This document shows, piece after piece, positions 52,500-62,694 of a DNA stretch of 64,000 nucleotides. This DNA is from Spirulina major PCC 6313 (GTDB taxonomy: Bacteria; Cyanobacteriota; Cyanobacteriia; Cyanobacteriales; Spirulinaceae). The stretch is from contig NZ_KV878783.1 in NCBI RefSeq assembly GCF_001890765.1, positions 1,589,174-1,653,173 on the forward strand, given 5' to 3'. How positions within the stretch are numbered: the first letter of the stretch is position 1; each line of letters starts with the position of its first letter. A model generated the notes under the pieces. That model had not been told where the DNA came from and searched no databases. It saw only the letters and a program-made list of their open reading frames with translations. The translations under genes were made by a program, and so were the position numbers.

Positions 52500-53522
52500 C
52501 TAAACAGTCAGCAGCGGCTGGAAACCATGCTTCACCGATGCCGCTCCAATTTGCTCCATTTTTTCCACCGTAATCTGATTCCGGCCCCAAGAAAAATTCG
52601 TGTGCCATTGTTCAAACTCCAGCAGCATCGCCTCGGCAAAACAGGCAAAAAATTGCCGTCCGGGCACATCCATCTCAACAATTTCCATGATTTTCCAATC
52701 AATATCCAAACTATGCTCCACAATTCCGCCCTTAAGCACAGAAACGCCCTCTTGAGCCAGCTTGGTATCAAGATTTTTCGGATAGCCCCCGTCAATCAAA
52801 AGACAAGGGTTTTTCAACGGAATCGCGCTGATATCCACACCCTGGGGCATACTCGCCACCCAAACCACAATATCCGCTAGGGGTAACGCCTCTTCTAGGC
52901 CGAGAATCTTGCCGCGCCCCAATTCCGTTTGCAGGTTGTTGAGTCGCTCTTGATTGCGGGCAATCAGCAGGAGATCTTGGACATCCGTTTTGCGATCGAG
53001 CCAGCGACAAACCGCGCTGCCAATGTCCCCCGTAGCACCGCACACCGCCACAGTTGCCTCGGAGAGCTTGATCCCCAGTGTGGCGGCATATTGTTCCACT
53101 TGGCGACAGATGATGTAGGCAGTGTGGGTGTTGCCGGTGGTGAAGCGACTAAAGTCGAGTTCGACGTTGCGCACCTGTTTATTGGCGCTCAAATTAAAAT
53201 TTTCAAAAATAATCGAGGAAAATCCACCGAGGGCAGTGATGTCGAGGTGTTCTTTTTGAGCACAGGCCATCGCGTTGAGGATTTTCCGAATCGCGGTCTT
53301 GATCCGTCGTTGCGACAGCATTTCCGGCAGGAAAAAGGATTCAACGTATTTGCCTTCAATTTTTTGTCCGGTCGCACTGGTGACGGTAATGTGATCGACA
53401 ACTTGAGGCGGAGCAGCACACCAAAGGTCTAGCCCTTGTTCACTCTCTTCGAGATAACCGAGTTCGTGGGCTTTGGCGTGGGCGTGTTCAAGATTGGTAA
53501 GGTGACCGATAAGACCAAACAT
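52500..53522 (-). CDS. aar: Long-chain acyl-ACP reductase (alkane pathway)
   Basis: 340 residues. It reduces acyl-ACP to the fatty aldehyde with NADPH. It has an N-terminal domain ([22 protein letters not shown] here in part), a Rossmann NADPH site ([18 protein letters not shown]), and the acyl-enzyme region [16 protein letters not shown] with the catalytic cysteine. It is upstream of accA and downstream of ado on the reverse strand. A tnpB right-end relic lies 51 bp before its start and a strong terminator separates ado from it, so it probably has its own promoter. Confidence 0.96.
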   Translation of the reverse strand: MFGLIGHLTNLEHAHAKAHELGYLEESEQGLDLWCAAPPQVVDHITVTSATGQKIEGKYVESFFLPEMLSQRRIKTAIRKILNAMACAQKEHLDITALGGFSSIIFENFNLSANKQVRNVELDFSRFTTGNTHTAYIICRQVEQYAATLGIKLSEATVAVCGATGDIGSAVCRWLDRKTDVQDLLLIARNQERLNNLQTELGRGKILGLEEALPLADIVVWVASMPQGVDISAIPLKNPCLLIDGGYPKNLDTKLAQEGVSVLKGGIVEHSLDIDWKIMEIVEMDVPGRQFFACFAEAMLLEFEQWHTNFSWGRNQITVEKMEQIGAASVKHGFQPLLTV

Positions 53523-53572
53523 GGGCAGGTTGTTTGAATGGGCCCGTGAGATTCAGCGAGCGATGAATTTAC

Positions 53573-53660
53573 TTGGCATACTCCCCTGCCTCAAGGCGAG
53601 AGGATTCTAAGCTCAAACAGCGATCGCAGGCATAGCCTGTCTAACATCGCCTCACTTAAC
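53573..53660 (-). mobile_element. Relic of an IS605-type right end with the last TnpB codons
   Basis: On the reverse strand 53651-53613 reads GDVRQAMPAIAV-stop, one residue different from the end of the TnpB at 3936-5060 (GDVRQALPAIAV). It continues with GAAT (53604-53607), a decayed hairpin (53585-53603) and a CCAA-type end at 53573. The hairpin has several mismatches, and the rest of tnpB and the left end are gone. It points toward aar. Confidence 0.85.
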
Positions 53661-53775
53661 GGACAATGCCCTGCCCGTACGTAAAGAAAAAGTAAAGACT
53701 TTTAACGATAGTACCAAAAACGGGGACTGAGGATAGGGAACGGTTGGAATTTTCGCAGGATTCAGTCAGAGAAGA

Positions 53776-53816
53776 TAAAGGCAGTGACTAGTCTTAGCGG
53801 CTAGTCACTGCCTTTA
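53776..53816 (-). terminator. Strong hairpin terminator after ado
   Basis: A perfect 16-bp stem: TAAAGGCAGTGACTAG (53776-53791) and CTAGTCACTGCCTTTA (53801-53816) with a 9-base loop, 20 bp after the ado stop. The stem contains A/T ends on both sides, so it can work on either strand. Confidence 0.85.
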
Positions 53817-53835
53817 TGCTGAACTTGAATGGGGG

Positions 53836-54531
53836 TTAGGCGGCGGTGAGTCCGTAGGAGGACATTCTCATGATTTCACGGGTGTTAAAACCAATGTTGC
53901 CGAGGGCATCACCGTAGCTCACCATAAAGTCTTCGACGAGGGCCGCTTTTTCCATCCCTAAAGTGGCGGCATCTTCCTCGACTGCGTTGAGCATTTGCCA
54001 AACGATGGGGAGGTTTTCTTTGTTGGCAGCTTCGAGGGCGGTTTTGGATGCCTCGAAATGCTCGTTGAGCCAGACTTCGCCGAAGTTGAGGTGTTTGTAC
54101 TCATCTTTGACGACACCTTCGGTGATTTTGCGGGCGAATTCGTCAGCGACGGGGATGTAGATGTTGTAGGCGGCGATCGCAAAGGCTTCGATGATCAAGG
54201 ATTGGATCACGAAGCAGGCGACAACATTGCCTTCCGCATGGGCGGTTTTGAAGTTGCCATGGAGGCGAGCAAAGTACTCTTTGGCAAACTCCATGTCCGG
54301 GGTCACGGTGAGATTGCGGCCACAGGATTGGAACCCTTTCATGTGGCGTTTTTCCATTTTCGCCAAGGTGGTCAACTCGTCTTTGTGATCGGGGAGTAGT
54401 TCACCCATCGCAATATAGTTGTTGTAGGCTTCTTGTTCGCCCTCAATCACGATCGCATTAATGCGGCTATATGCGTCTTTGTACGTTTCACTCGTAAAGT
54501 CTAGTTCAGGGCGGACTGCAAGTTCCTGCAT
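53836..54531 (-). CDS. ado: Aldehyde-deformylating oxygenase (alkane synthesis)
   Basis: 231 residues, normal length. It converts fatty aldehydes from Aar to alkanes plus formate. The di-iron ligands are in place: Glu in [13 protein letters not shown]60/H63 in EKRHMKGF, Glu in [14 protein letters not shown], and Glu/His in [11 protein letters not shown]. Numbering of E60 and H63 fits the known family. A strong hairpin ends the gene, so it is probably transcribed separately from aar. A 512-bp spacer upstream should hold its promoter. Confidence 0.97.
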   Translation of the reverse strand: MQELAVRPELDFTSETYKDAYSRINAIVIEGEQEAYNNYIAMGELLPDHKDELTTLAKMEKRHMKGFQSCGRNLTVTPDMEFAKEYFARLHGNFKTAHAEGNVVACFVIQSLIIEAFAIAAYNIYIPVADEFARKITEGVVKDEYKHLNFGEVWLNEHFEASKTALEAANKENLPIVWQMLNAVEEDAATLGMEKAALVEDFMVSYGDALGNIGFNTREIMRMSSYGLTAA

Positions 54532-55043
54532 CAGTGGGTTGTCTCCTAATTGATTTTACGTTCATCCCAATCCTAACGCTTGGCTAGACTGGGAACAATT
54601 GCGGCCTAAAGACTAAGGTTAAAGCAAACATCGCTCTAACGATTAGAGTTTTCTTCTAATAGGTATATGGTAACGATTTTACTTTAACAATCATATTGTT
54701 GCTTAACTGCAAATAACTTATCTAAAACAGGACTTCGACAGAAAATACTTATCATTTTAAGGGAAATCGATAGATGGTATGGCATCACACAGATTTTCGT
54801 CCGGGTTGATAGTAGGGGGGAAATACGTTAGATGTCTTGCTCAATTGCCATTTCAGACGAAAGGGATGGGCGAGAGCTTTGGTGAGTGGTCAGGGTTTTC
54901 AGCCGGAATAGTGGGTTCTGATGGAGATGGGGTTTGATCGATCCGGATGGATGAAATGAGTGTGCTGGGCCGTGGGCGATCGCACTCCCTTCATTCTATC
55001 GCTGTTGCGATCGCCCTGCCGCATCCCTCGCCCCCAACCGGGA
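54532..55043. other. 512-bp intergenic region upstream of ado
   Basis: Probably holds the ado promoter; AT-rich sequence at 54640-54780 is the likely place. HIP1-like octamers occur at 54976-55015. No gene or known RNA was recognised. Confidence 0.5.
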
Positions 55044-56471
55044 TCATGTTGACCCTTGGCCCTCCTGACTGGCTTCCAATTGGAGCACCACGAGGGTCAT
55101 ATCATCCTTGTAGGTGTCGCCATCCCCGACAAAACGCTGCACCTGATCAAAAAGATGATCCAGGATCGCCTGAGCGTCGTAGCCTTCTTGGCAGGCCCAT
55201 TCAAAGGCGGTGTTGAAGCGGTCTTCATCAAAGCGGTCGCCTGATTGACTCATCGCATCCGTGAAGCCATCGGTGAAATAGACCACGGTATCCCCCGGCG
55301 CGAGTTGGACTTGGGCATCTTCATAGACCGAGTCGATATCAAGGCCGATCAGCATGCCCCAGGTATCCAGCTTGTGGAGCGATCGCGTTCGCGCCTGCCA
55401 GAGCAGGGGGGGATGGTGCGCCGCATTGGTATAGGACAGCAGCCGCGTTTGGGGGTTGTATTCGGAATAGAACAGCGTCAGGAAACGATGGGAATTGTCA
55501 AGATCCGCGTACATCACCTGATTGAGGTGTTGCACAATTTGCGCCGGACTGTGGCGGTTCAGTACTTCCGCCCGGAGCATTCCCCGCGTCATCGTCATAA
55601 TTAACCCCGCCGGAACCCCTTTCCCCATCACATCCCCGATCACAATACTCCAGGGCGAAGTCGTCAGCACCGGATCTTCGTGGCTAAATTGGTCGTAGGT
55701 GGTGGGAATAAAGTCGTAGTAGTCGCCGCCGACCCGATTCGCAGTTTTACAACTGGCGGCAATATTGACCCCGGCAATGGTGGGGCAGTGATGGGGCAAG
55801 AGGTGATCTTGGATTTCTGAGGCAATTTCTAGCTCGCGATCGAGGCGTTCTTTTTGGCGGAGTTCGTTGGTCATTTCTTGGTTAGCGATCGCCACCGCCG
55901 TTTGATCCGCCACCAACTGCACCAACTTGCGCCGCGTCGAAGTCCATTGATAACTCGTGTCATCACTGAAAATATAGAGCCGGCCCCGTTCTTGATTTTT
56001 CACCAAAATCGGCGTGCCAAACAACTGCACCGTTTGCCCAAAATAGTCTTGCAGCCGTTGATCCAACACCGCCGATTGAAACCCGGCCGCCTGAGCCGCG
56101 ATCGCATCTTGGTTTTGGTCAAACGTGCGAGTAATCGTTTCCAAGGCCCGCCGAATATCACGGCAGGCATGGCCCTCTTGGCAGTGCAATTGTTCGAGGC
56201 GGGGCTTCCCGTCAGGACGCACCAACACCAACGCCCCTCCATCCGCATCGGTCACCCGCGCCGCCATTAACGGCACAATCTCTAAAAACTGATTGAGATT
56301 ATTAAAACTGCGCAGGGCAAAACCCAAGGAACTGAGGAGGTTTTGAATCCGGTTTTGTTCTCGATACAGCCGCGCTACGAGTTCCTTTAGGGCAGCAACC
56401 GCAGTCGCCTCAGGGGTTCGAGTTGAGGCGAGATCTGAATTGGAAGAGGGGGGAAGCGGTGCGGCCATCAT
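55044..56471 (-). CDS. GAF + SpoIIE-type PP2C phosphatase
   Basis: 475 residues. An N-terminal GAF-like sensor (about 60-205: GGALVLVRPDGKPRLEQL; LIADQTAVAIANQEM-like) is followed by a coiled linker (LRQKERLDRELEIASEIQDHLLP) and a PP2C/SpoIIE domain (about 245-465). The latter has metal residues in GGDYYDFI, GDVMGKGVPAGLIM and DGFTDAMSQSGDRF, and ends in DDMTLVVLQLE. The family is RsbU-like: it dephosphorylates an anti-anti-sigma or similar STAS protein. No STAS or RsbW partner is adjacent. Next to ftsY on the same strand, spacer 190 bp. Confidence 0.92.
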   Translation of the reverse strand: MMAAPLPPSSNSDLASTRTPEATAVAALKELVARLYREQNRIQNLLSSLGFALRSFNNLNQFLEIVPLMAARVTDADGGALVLVRPDGKPRLEQLHCQEGHACRDIRRALETITRTFDQNQDAIAAQAAGFQSAVLDQRLQDYFGQTVQLFGTPILVKNQERGRLYIFSDDTSYQWTSTRRKLVQLVADQTAVAIANQEMTNELRQKERLDRELEIASEIQDHLLPHHCPTIAGVNIAASCKTANRVGGDYYDFIPTTYDQFSHEDPVLTTSPWSIVIGDVMGKGVPAGLIMTMTRGMLRAEVLNRHSPAQIVQHLNQVMYADLDNSHRFLTLFYSEYNPQTRLLSYTNAAHHPPLLWQARTRSLHKLDTWGMLIGLDIDSVYEDAQVQLAPGDTVVYFTDGFTDAMSQSGDRFDEDRFNTAFEWACQEGYDAQAILDHLFDQVQRFVGDGDTYKDDMTLVVLQLEASQEGQGST

Positions 56472-56661
56472 TGCTGTTGAGTTGTGCAGGCACAGGGAAT
56501 TTTAAATCAAACAGAAGCCTCACTGGAGGCTTCATGATCAGCGCAGCTTCAACGCCTATTGGGGGGGGCAGAGGCGAGGTAAGTCGCGCTTACGATCATG
56601 AGGTAGTCTCAAAATCAATAGCACACCTCAGCATTTCTGTCAATTTCTTGAGGCAGTATTT

Positions 56662-58173
56662 TTACTCACTGAGCAGAGCTTCGACAAATTCATAGCTTGA
56701 GAAGGGGCGCAGGTCTTCAATCCCTTCCCCAGCCCCAATAAACCGGATGGGTAGGTTCAATTGTTGGGCAACGGCGAGGGCAACGCCCCCCTTGGCGGTG
56801 CCGTCCAATTTCGTGAGGACAACACCGCTTAACTGGGCGGATTCCGAAAAGACTTGGGCTTGGCGCAGTCCGTTTTGGCCGAGGGTTGCATCCAGGACGA
56901 GGAGGGATTCAATCACGGCGTTGGGGGCTTTTTTGTCGATGATGCGGCGGATTTTGCTGAGTTCCTCCATCAGGTTTTGTTTGTTTTGGAGGCGGCCCGC
57001 GGTATCAACGAGCAATAGTTGGGTGTTGCGGGCTTGGGCAGCGGCGATCGCATCATAAACCACCGCCGCCGGATCGGTATTTTTGCCGGGGTTGGCAATC
57101 ACGGCGGTTTGGGTGCGATCGCCCCACACTTTCACCTGTTCCACGGCGGCGGCTCGGAAGGTGTCCGCAGCGGCAATCAGGCAGGGATAGCCGGACTTTT
57201 GGGCCAGGTTAGCCAATTTGCCGATGGTGGTGGTTTTCCCGGCCCCATTGACCCCGGTCATCAGCCAAATATTCAGACAATTATCAACGGGGACAAGGGC
57301 GGCATTATGCGGATCGGGGAGGGGTTGATCGAGAATGCTACAGAGAATTTCTTTAAGGTAGGCGATCGCTTCATCCGGCGGTAACGCATCTTCCCGCAGG
57401 CGATTTTGCAGGGTTTCAATAATATGATCCGTCGCCACTACCCCCACATCCGCTTGCAGCAAGAGGGCCTCAATTTCCAGGACGGCTTCGTCATTGAGGG
57501 GGCCTTGGCCCACCACCGCTTTTAACTGGTTAACCAAGCTGCGCCGCGTCTTACCAAGGCCGTCCCGCAACCGTTTGAGCCAGCTAATTTCTTCAAGATC
57601 GATATCTTCGGGGCGGCGACCCTGTTCAGCGAGAATCTTCGCCGACCACATAAAGTCATCGTCAAAGGCCATCGCGGGTTCGGGTTCATCGTCAGCGATC
57701 GCCGTTTCCTTCAGACGCTCCAACCCATCAGATTTTTTCATCCACGCCGGTTGGGGCGAACTGGGGGCGGGTTCCGGTTCCGGCGTTGGTTCTGGTGCGA
57801 TCGGCTCCGCTGGTTCTGGTTCCGGTGCGAGCGTTTCTACGGCGGCGGCCGGTGTGGGTTCAGAGTCCTCGGCGACGGGGTCGGATGCAGACGAATCAGG
57901 CTCGGAGCGTGCCGGTTCCGGGTCTGCGGGAGGGGTTGGCTCGTCGGGTTCTGGTTCCGGTTCAACCGTGGCAGTTGGGGCGGGTTCGGATTGCTGACCT
58001 TGGATATTTTGATAAGCGGCCTTGGCCCATTGAAGATAGTCAAGCGCAGGATCAGTCTCCTCCGATGTTGGGGCAGGCTCCTCGCTGGGAGTTTCCTTCA
58101 CCTCCGGCTGGGGTGAGTCTGAAACCGGGTCGTCTTGCTTTTTTTTGCGCTTGAACCAATTAAACACGGGCAT
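56662..58173 (-). CDS. ftsY: Signal recognition particle receptor FtsY
   Basis: 503 residues. It starts MPVFNWFKRKKKQ, followed by a long acidic Pro/Glu/Ala region (about 20-170) and then the NG GTPase domain. Visible motifs: G1 GVNGAGKTTTIGKLA, DTFRAAAVEQ, G3 DTAGRLQ, G4 TKLDGTAKGG and the closing GEGIEDLRPF. It docks SRP-ribosome complexes at the membrane. The long acidic N-terminus is typical of cyanobacterial and proteobacterial FtsY. Stand-alone gene. Confidence 0.96.
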   Translation of the reverse strand: MPVFNWFKRKKKQDDPVSDSPQPEVKETPSEEPAPTSEETDPALDYLQWAKAAYQNIQGQQSEPAPTATVEPEPEPDEPTPPADPEPARSEPDSSASDPVAEDSEPTPAAAVETLAPEPEPAEPIAPEPTPEPEPAPSSPQPAWMKKSDGLERLKETAIADDEPEPAMAFDDDFMWSAKILAEQGRRPEDIDLEEISWLKRLRDGLGKTRRSLVNQLKAVVGQGPLNDEAVLEIEALLLQADVGVVATDHIIETLQNRLREDALPPDEAIAYLKEILCSILDQPLPDPHNAALVPVDNCLNIWLMTGVNGAGKTTTIGKLANLAQKSGYPCLIAAADTFRAAAVEQVKVWGDRTQTAVIANPGKNTDPAAVVYDAIAAAQARNTQLLLVDTAGRLQNKQNLMEELSKIRRIIDKKAPNAVIESLLVLDATLGQNGLRQAQVFSESAQLSGVVLTKLDGTAKGGVALAVAQQLNLPIRFIGAGEGIEDLRPFSSYEFVEALLSE

Positions 58174-58454
58174 TACCTTCTGACGATGTTCATCTCAATT
58201 AAAATCGCTACTCTATAGACTAGTATGCCGGAAGCCGCGATCGCACCGGATCAAACCACAGGTTTCCCCCCTTGACAAGCTCGATATCTCCCGGCATGGG
58301 ATCTTCCCAAAAGCCAAGCGAGCACAACGCGATCGCCATGACACCGCATCATAAAAGTAGAATGCAGCGGCAATGGGTGCAGGGGTTCCGGGCAGTCTGG
58401 TAGACTCTGGGAGCTTGCCCGATCGCACCCATTGGCTCAGCCTCATGAACCCTA

Positions 58455-59078
58455 ATGATTAACACTGTCATTCTTTTAACCGCAGACGCAGGATCAGAGG
58501 CGATCGCCTCCCACCTTCACACCGCAATTCAGGCGATGAATCCTGAGGTAACCATAACCCACCAGGCCGCCGCCCCAAGGTATCCCGCCGCCCCGCCTGC
58601 CACCCTGATTTGTCCCCTTAGCCTTGATCTGCCCGCCGCCGCCCCGCCCGCCTATACCCAATGGCAAGATCTTGCCGCTCAACGCACTTGGGCAACACAG
58701 TTAGACTACGCCACCGGGGACGGCGATCTGTGGCTGCCAATTATCTGGACGGCCAAAGGCCCCCTGTATGGCGAAGCAATTGACCCGTCCGACCATGCAC
58801 CCTATCCCCACCCCCTCAACGATGCCCAACGCCAACCCCTCTACGCCCTCGCCTACCAACTCTTGAGCCATTATCAGGCGATGCCGTCGGTGTATATGCT
58901 GGGGTTTCGGGTGGTGGGAGATCTAGAGATTCAGTTTGATCGGGTGATTCCCTTTCCGAATCCGGCGGCGATCGCATCCCTCGGCCGCCAAACCCCTGAC
59001 CTGTTCACCTGTCATTGGCTCTGCCTCAGTGGGCAACCGATCCGCGATGTGACGGTCTTACCCGCAGCGATCGCTTAA
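58455..59078 (+). CDS. Hypothetical protein, cyanobacterial type
   Basis: 207 residues, not recognised. It begins MINTVILLTADAGSEAIASHL and contains Ala/Pro-rich stretches (PRYPAAPPATLICPLSL) and a conserved-looking core (AYQLLSHYQAMPSVYMLGFRV; DLEIQFDRVIPFPNPAAIASL). No signal peptide or membrane helix. Codon use and HIP1 content match the neighbours. It is convergent with the TPR gene, only 2 bp between stops. Confidence 0.65.
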   Translation: MINTVILLTADAGSEAIASHLHTAIQAMNPEVTITHQAAAPRYPAAPPATLICPLSLDLPAAAPPAYTQWQDLAAQRTWATQLDYATGDGDLWLPIIWTAKGPLYGEAIDPSDHAPYPHPLNDAQRQPLYALAYQLLSHYQAMPSVYMLGFRVVGDLEIQFDRVIPFPNPAAIASLGRQTPDLFTCHWLCLSGQPIRDVTVLPAAIA

Positions 59079-59080
59079 AT

Positions 59081-60160
59081 CTACAAATCCGGGCCGTAGG
59101 GGAAATAGTAGAGCACCTGCCCTAACTCATTGCGGAGGATGGTGGTGGTATCGGGGTTATCGAGGCGTTGGGAAACAGCGATCGCATTTTCGTAGAGTTC
59201 CCGCGCCTTGGGCCAACGTCGCAACAGCACATGATACTGGGCGTAAAGATGCAACGCCCGTAACTCCCGGCGGGGTTCTTCGGTTTGACGGGCTAAATTA
59301 ATCCAATCATCCAAAGCCTGGAACGCATTCACCCAGCGTTGGGTGCGTCCGTAGGAATAGGCCAACCCTTCAAAGGCGCGAAATTGGTTATGAATGTCCC
59401 CCTCTTCTTCGGCATACCACCGGGCGAGGCGATATTCTGCCAGGGCTTGATCATGGCGATCGAGGGCTTGATAGGCATCCCCCACGTTATTGAGGGTGTA
59501 GGCATGGCCGCCAATGTGGGGATACCGTCGCCGCAGGGGCCAGGCGATTTCGTAGGCCGCGATCGCCCCCGTATAGTCCCCCATTTGCGCCTTCGCCAGC
59601 CCCAAATTACTCAAGCTCAACCCTTCCCCGGCTTCGCTGCCGATGGTCTGGGCCAACTCGGCGGCAGCGGCGAAACTCTCCGCCGCACTCTGGGGATCGC
59701 TGCGGTTGAGGAGCATCGTACCAAGATTATTCAAGGCATACACTTGACGAAACGCATTGCCCACATCCCGCGCTGCCCCCAAACTTTGGCGAAAAGAATA
59801 TTCCGCCTCGTTGAAATAGCCCAACTGGAGATAGGCAATCCCCAGATGCTCATGCACCACCCCGATCGCGCCGAGATCTTGCAATTCCGTATATTGCACC
59901 AAGGCCCCCCGCCACAGTTGCACCGCTTTCGCGAGTTCGCCCGCCTCTGCTGCGGCTTGGGCCAGTTGGAAGAGGCGATTGGCGGCGGCGTGGGCGGGGG
60001 TGTTGGGTTGATCAATGGGGGGAATTTCTAACTGTTGGTCGAGAAAGTCGATCCCTTGGGCAAGACTGGGGGACGACAACCCTACGATGGCCCAGAGAGC
60101 GATCGCGCCCCCCGGTAGCCAGGGGCACAGTTGCGCAAGTCGAGAAGAGAAAGCCGTCAC
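59081..60160 (-). CDS. Exported TPR-repeat protein
   Basis: 359 residues from a GTG at 60160 (MTAFSSRLAQLCPWLPGG), chosen because it gives a signal peptide (IALWAIVGLSSPSLAQG) and avoids overlap with the next gene; the frame is open to 60271. At least six TPR units follow (VHEHLGIAYLQLGYFNEAEYSF; VYALNNLGTMLLNRSDPQSAAE; LSLSNLGLAKAQMGDYTGAIAAY and so on). Likely a periplasmic or lumenal scaffold. It lies just downstream of the UDP-glucose dehydrogenase and may be translated from the same mRNA. Confidence 0.8.
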   Translation of the reverse strand: MTAFSSRLAQLCPWLPGGAIALWAIVGLSSPSLAQGIDFLDQQLEIPPIDQPNTPAHAAANRLFQLAQAAAEAGELAKAVQLWRGALVQYTELQDLGAIGVVHEHLGIAYLQLGYFNEAEYSFRQSLGAARDVGNAFRQVYALNNLGTMLLNRSDPQSAAESFAAAAELAQTIGSEAGEGLSLSNLGLAKAQMGDYTGAIAAYEIAWPLRRRYPHIGGHAYTLNNVGDAYQALDRHDQALAEYRLARWYAEEEGDIHNQFRAFEGLAYSYGRTQRWVNAFQALDDWINLARQTEEPRRELRALHLYAQYHVLLRRWPKARELYENAIAVSQRLDNPDTTTILRNELGQVLYYFPYGPDL

Positions 60161-60197
60161 GATGATCCACCCGTGCGAAATAAAACCAACCTTGAGC

Positions 60198-61556
60198 CTA
60201 ATGCCCGACCCCAATATAGCGGAAGCCCGCCGCCTCGGCAGCCTTGCGATCGAGGAAATTCCGACCATCAATAATCACAGGGGTATGCATTAACGCCGCG
60301 AGTTTTTGATAGTCCAACGCTGCGAACTGTTGCCAGTCCGTCACCAACACCAAAGCATCACAGCCATCGGCCAAGCGATCGATATCGGTTTCCACCATCA
60401 CCCCAGACAGGCCTTGACCAATGCCGGTTTGGGACACGATCGGGTCGTAGGCTTTCACCTTCGCGCCGAGGCGGTTGAGTTGTTCGATCAAGTCCAGGGA
60501 GGGCGCATCGCGCATATCGTCGGTGTCGGGCTTGAAGGTTAAGCCTAGGAGGCCGACCACTTTCCCTTTCAGGATTTTGAGTTCCTGTTGGAGTTTTTCT
60601 AAGGTGATCAACCGTTGGCGTTTGTTGACGCTGACGGCGGACTTTAAGAGTTCGGCATCATAGCCGTAGTCGTCGGCGGTGTGGATCAAGGCGGATACAT
60701 CTTTCGGGAAACAGGAGCCGCCCCACCCTAAACCGGCTTGGAGAAATTTGGAGCCGATCCGGGAATCGAGGCCGATTCCTTCAGCGACTTGGGTGACATC
60801 TGCACCGACGCGATCGCAAATATTCGCGATTTCGTTAATAAAACTAATCTTCGTCGCCAAGAAAGAATTGGCCGCGTATTTGATCATCTCCGCCGAATTG
60901 AGATCCGTCGCCACCACCGGCACCGGCGGCAGGGTTTGATCATCGGCAAAGGTGCGGTCTACCAAGGGTTGATAGAGTTCCTTCATCCGATCAATCGCCT
61001 GCTGGCTGTTGCTGCCGAGAACGATGCGATCGGGGTTAAAGGTGTCAAACACCGCCGACCCCTCCCGCAAAAATTCCGGGTTACTGACCACATCAAAGGG
61101 CGCATCTGCCTCGGATACGGTGCTGTTGCTCTGTTCCGACAGCCCATCGAGGACAATCATCCGCACCCAATCCCCCGACCCGATCGGCACAGTGGATTTA
61201 TTGACAATCACCTTATAGCCGCCTTTGAGATGTTGGCCGATGCCCTTCGCCACGGCTTCCACGTAGCGGGTATCGCTTTCCCCCGTCGGCAGGGCCGGGG
61301 TTCCCACGGCGATAAAGAGCACCTCGCCATGCTCTACGCCATAGCCTAAATCTGAGGTGAATTCTAACCGGCCGGCTTCCATGCAGGATTTCATCAATTC
61401 CGACAAGCCCGGCTCATAGATGGGGGATTGACCCGATCGCATCAATTGCACTTTCTGCTCATTGTTATCCACGCAAATCACATGGTGGCCAATCTGCGCC
61501 AGGCAAACCCCGGTCACTAACCCTACATACCCTGTTCCAATTACACACACTTGCAT
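60198..61556 (-). CDS. ugd: UDP-glucose 6-dehydrogenase
   Basis: 452 residues from ATG 61556 (MQVCVIGTGYVGLVTG); a GTG at 61565 with AGGA just ahead is a possible alternative. It oxidises UDP-glucose to UDP-glucuronate with two NAD. Motifs: Rossmann GTGYVGLVTG, the catalytic cysteine in WGGSCFPKDV, and FKPDTDDMRDAPSL. The adjacent gene converts the product to UDP-xylose, so the two form a sugar-nucleotide pathway, most likely for exopolysaccharide or S-layer glycans. Confidence 0.95.
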   Translation of the reverse strand: MQVCVIGTGYVGLVTGVCLAQIGHHVICVDNNEQKVQLMRSGQSPIYEPGLSELMKSCMEAGRLEFTSDLGYGVEHGEVLFIAVGTPALPTGESDTRYVEAVAKGIGQHLKGGYKVIVNKSTVPIGSGDWVRMIVLDGLSEQSNSTVSEADAPFDVVSNPEFLREGSAVFDTFNPDRIVLGSNSQQAIDRMKELYQPLVDRTFADDQTLPPVPVVATDLNSAEMIKYAANSFLATKISFINEIANICDRVGADVTQVAEGIGLDSRIGSKFLQAGLGWGGSCFPKDVSALIHTADDYGYDAELLKSAVSVNKRQRLITLEKLQQELKILKGKVVGLLGLTFKPDTDDMRDAPSLDLIEQLNRLGAKVKAYDPIVSQTGIGQGLSGVMVETDIDRLADGCDALVLVTDWQQFAALDYQKLAALMHTPVIIDGRNFLDRKAAEAAGFRYIGVGH

Positions 61557-61617
61557 GGCTTTCACTTATTCCTATGGCTGTACAACAATTTCAGATCGCG
61601 GTGACACGCTTGCACCC

Positions 61618-62550
61618 CTACGGAGTTTGGAGGCGATCGCGGAAATAGGCGATCGTTTTCGTTAACCCCTCATCCAGAGGAATCGTTGGCTCCCAACCCA
61701 ACCAATTTTTAGCACGGGTAATGTCCGGTTGCCGCTGTTTTGGATCATCTTGGGGCAACGGTTCAAACACCAGATCCGCATCCGGATTAATCCGCTGTTG
61801 AATCGTTTGTGCCAACTCTAAAATCGTATATTCCCCCGGATTGCCAATATTCACCGGCTCTGTACGATCACTCGCCATCAAGCGCAAAAACCCCTCCACC
61901 AAATCCGACACATAACAAAAACTCCGGGTTTGCGACCCATCCCCGTACACCGTCAAGGGCTTGCCCTGCAACGCTTGAACAATAAAATTACTCACCACTC
62001 GGCCATCATTGGGCAGCATCCGAGGGCCGTAGGTGTTGAAAATTCGCACCACGCGCACCTCTAAACCATGCTCGCGGTGATAATCATAGGTCAAGGTTTC
62101 CGCCATCCGTTTCCCTTCGTCGTAGCAGGCACGAATCCCGGTACAGTTCACATTGCCGCGATAGGCCTCGGATTGAGGATGCACATCCGGATCACCATAC
62201 ACCTCCGAAGTTGAGGCGAGAAAAAAGCGAGCACCCACTCGTTTCGCCAGCCCCAGCATATTGATTGTCCCCAGCACATTGGTTTTGACGGTTTTAATCG
62301 GGTTGAACTGATAATGAACGGGAGAGGCGGGACAAGCCAGGTGATAGACTTGATCCACTTCAAGGCGAATCGGTTCCGTAATATCGTGGCGAATCAGTTC
62401 AAAATTGGGATTGTTGAACCAATGCAAAAGATTGCGTTTATTCCCGGTATAGAAATTATCTAGGCAAATAACTTCATGATCTTGCTGCATGAGGCGATCG
62501 ATGAGGTGAGAGCCTAAAAAACCAGCACCACCGGTGACGAGGATGCGCAT
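61618..62550 (-). CDS. uxs: UDP-glucuronate decarboxylase (UDP-xylose synthase)
   Basis: 310 residues, the size of UXS. An extended SDR enzyme with NAD motif [10 protein letters not shown], catalytic Thr/Ser in STSEVYGDP, YxxxK-type YDEGKRMAE, and [10 protein letters not shown]. The features CYDEGKR and [15 protein letters not shown] favour UXS over UDP-glucose epimerase. It turns UDP-glucuronate into UDP-xylose. It starts upstream of ugd on the same strand, 61 bp apart, so they are likely one operon. Confidence 0.92.
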   Translation of the reverse strand: MRILVTGGAGFLGSHLIDRLMQQDHEVICLDNFYTGNKRNLLHWFNNPNFELIRHDITEPIRLEVDQVYHLACPASPVHYQFNPIKTVKTNVLGTINMLGLAKRVGARFFLASTSEVYGDPDVHPQSEAYRGNVNCTGIRACYDEGKRMAETLTYDYHREHGLEVRVVRIFNTYGPRMLPNDGRVVSNFIVQALQGKPLTVYGDGSQTRSFCYVSDLVEGFLRLMASDRTEPVNIGNPGEYTILELAQTIQQRINPDADLVFEPLPQDDPKQRQPDITRAKNWLGWEPTIPLDEGLTKTIAYFRDRLQTP

Positions 62551-62694
62551 GATTTGCTTGGGGGTAATTTTTAGCCTTCACTCTAACATGCAGGGAGTTG
62601 GCAGGGCGATCGACTGCTGCGATCGCCCCGGAGGCTTTTTAAAAATTTGTGCTATTATTCCTTCTTAAGCAAGTCAGCCTAGTTCATCGTTGAC

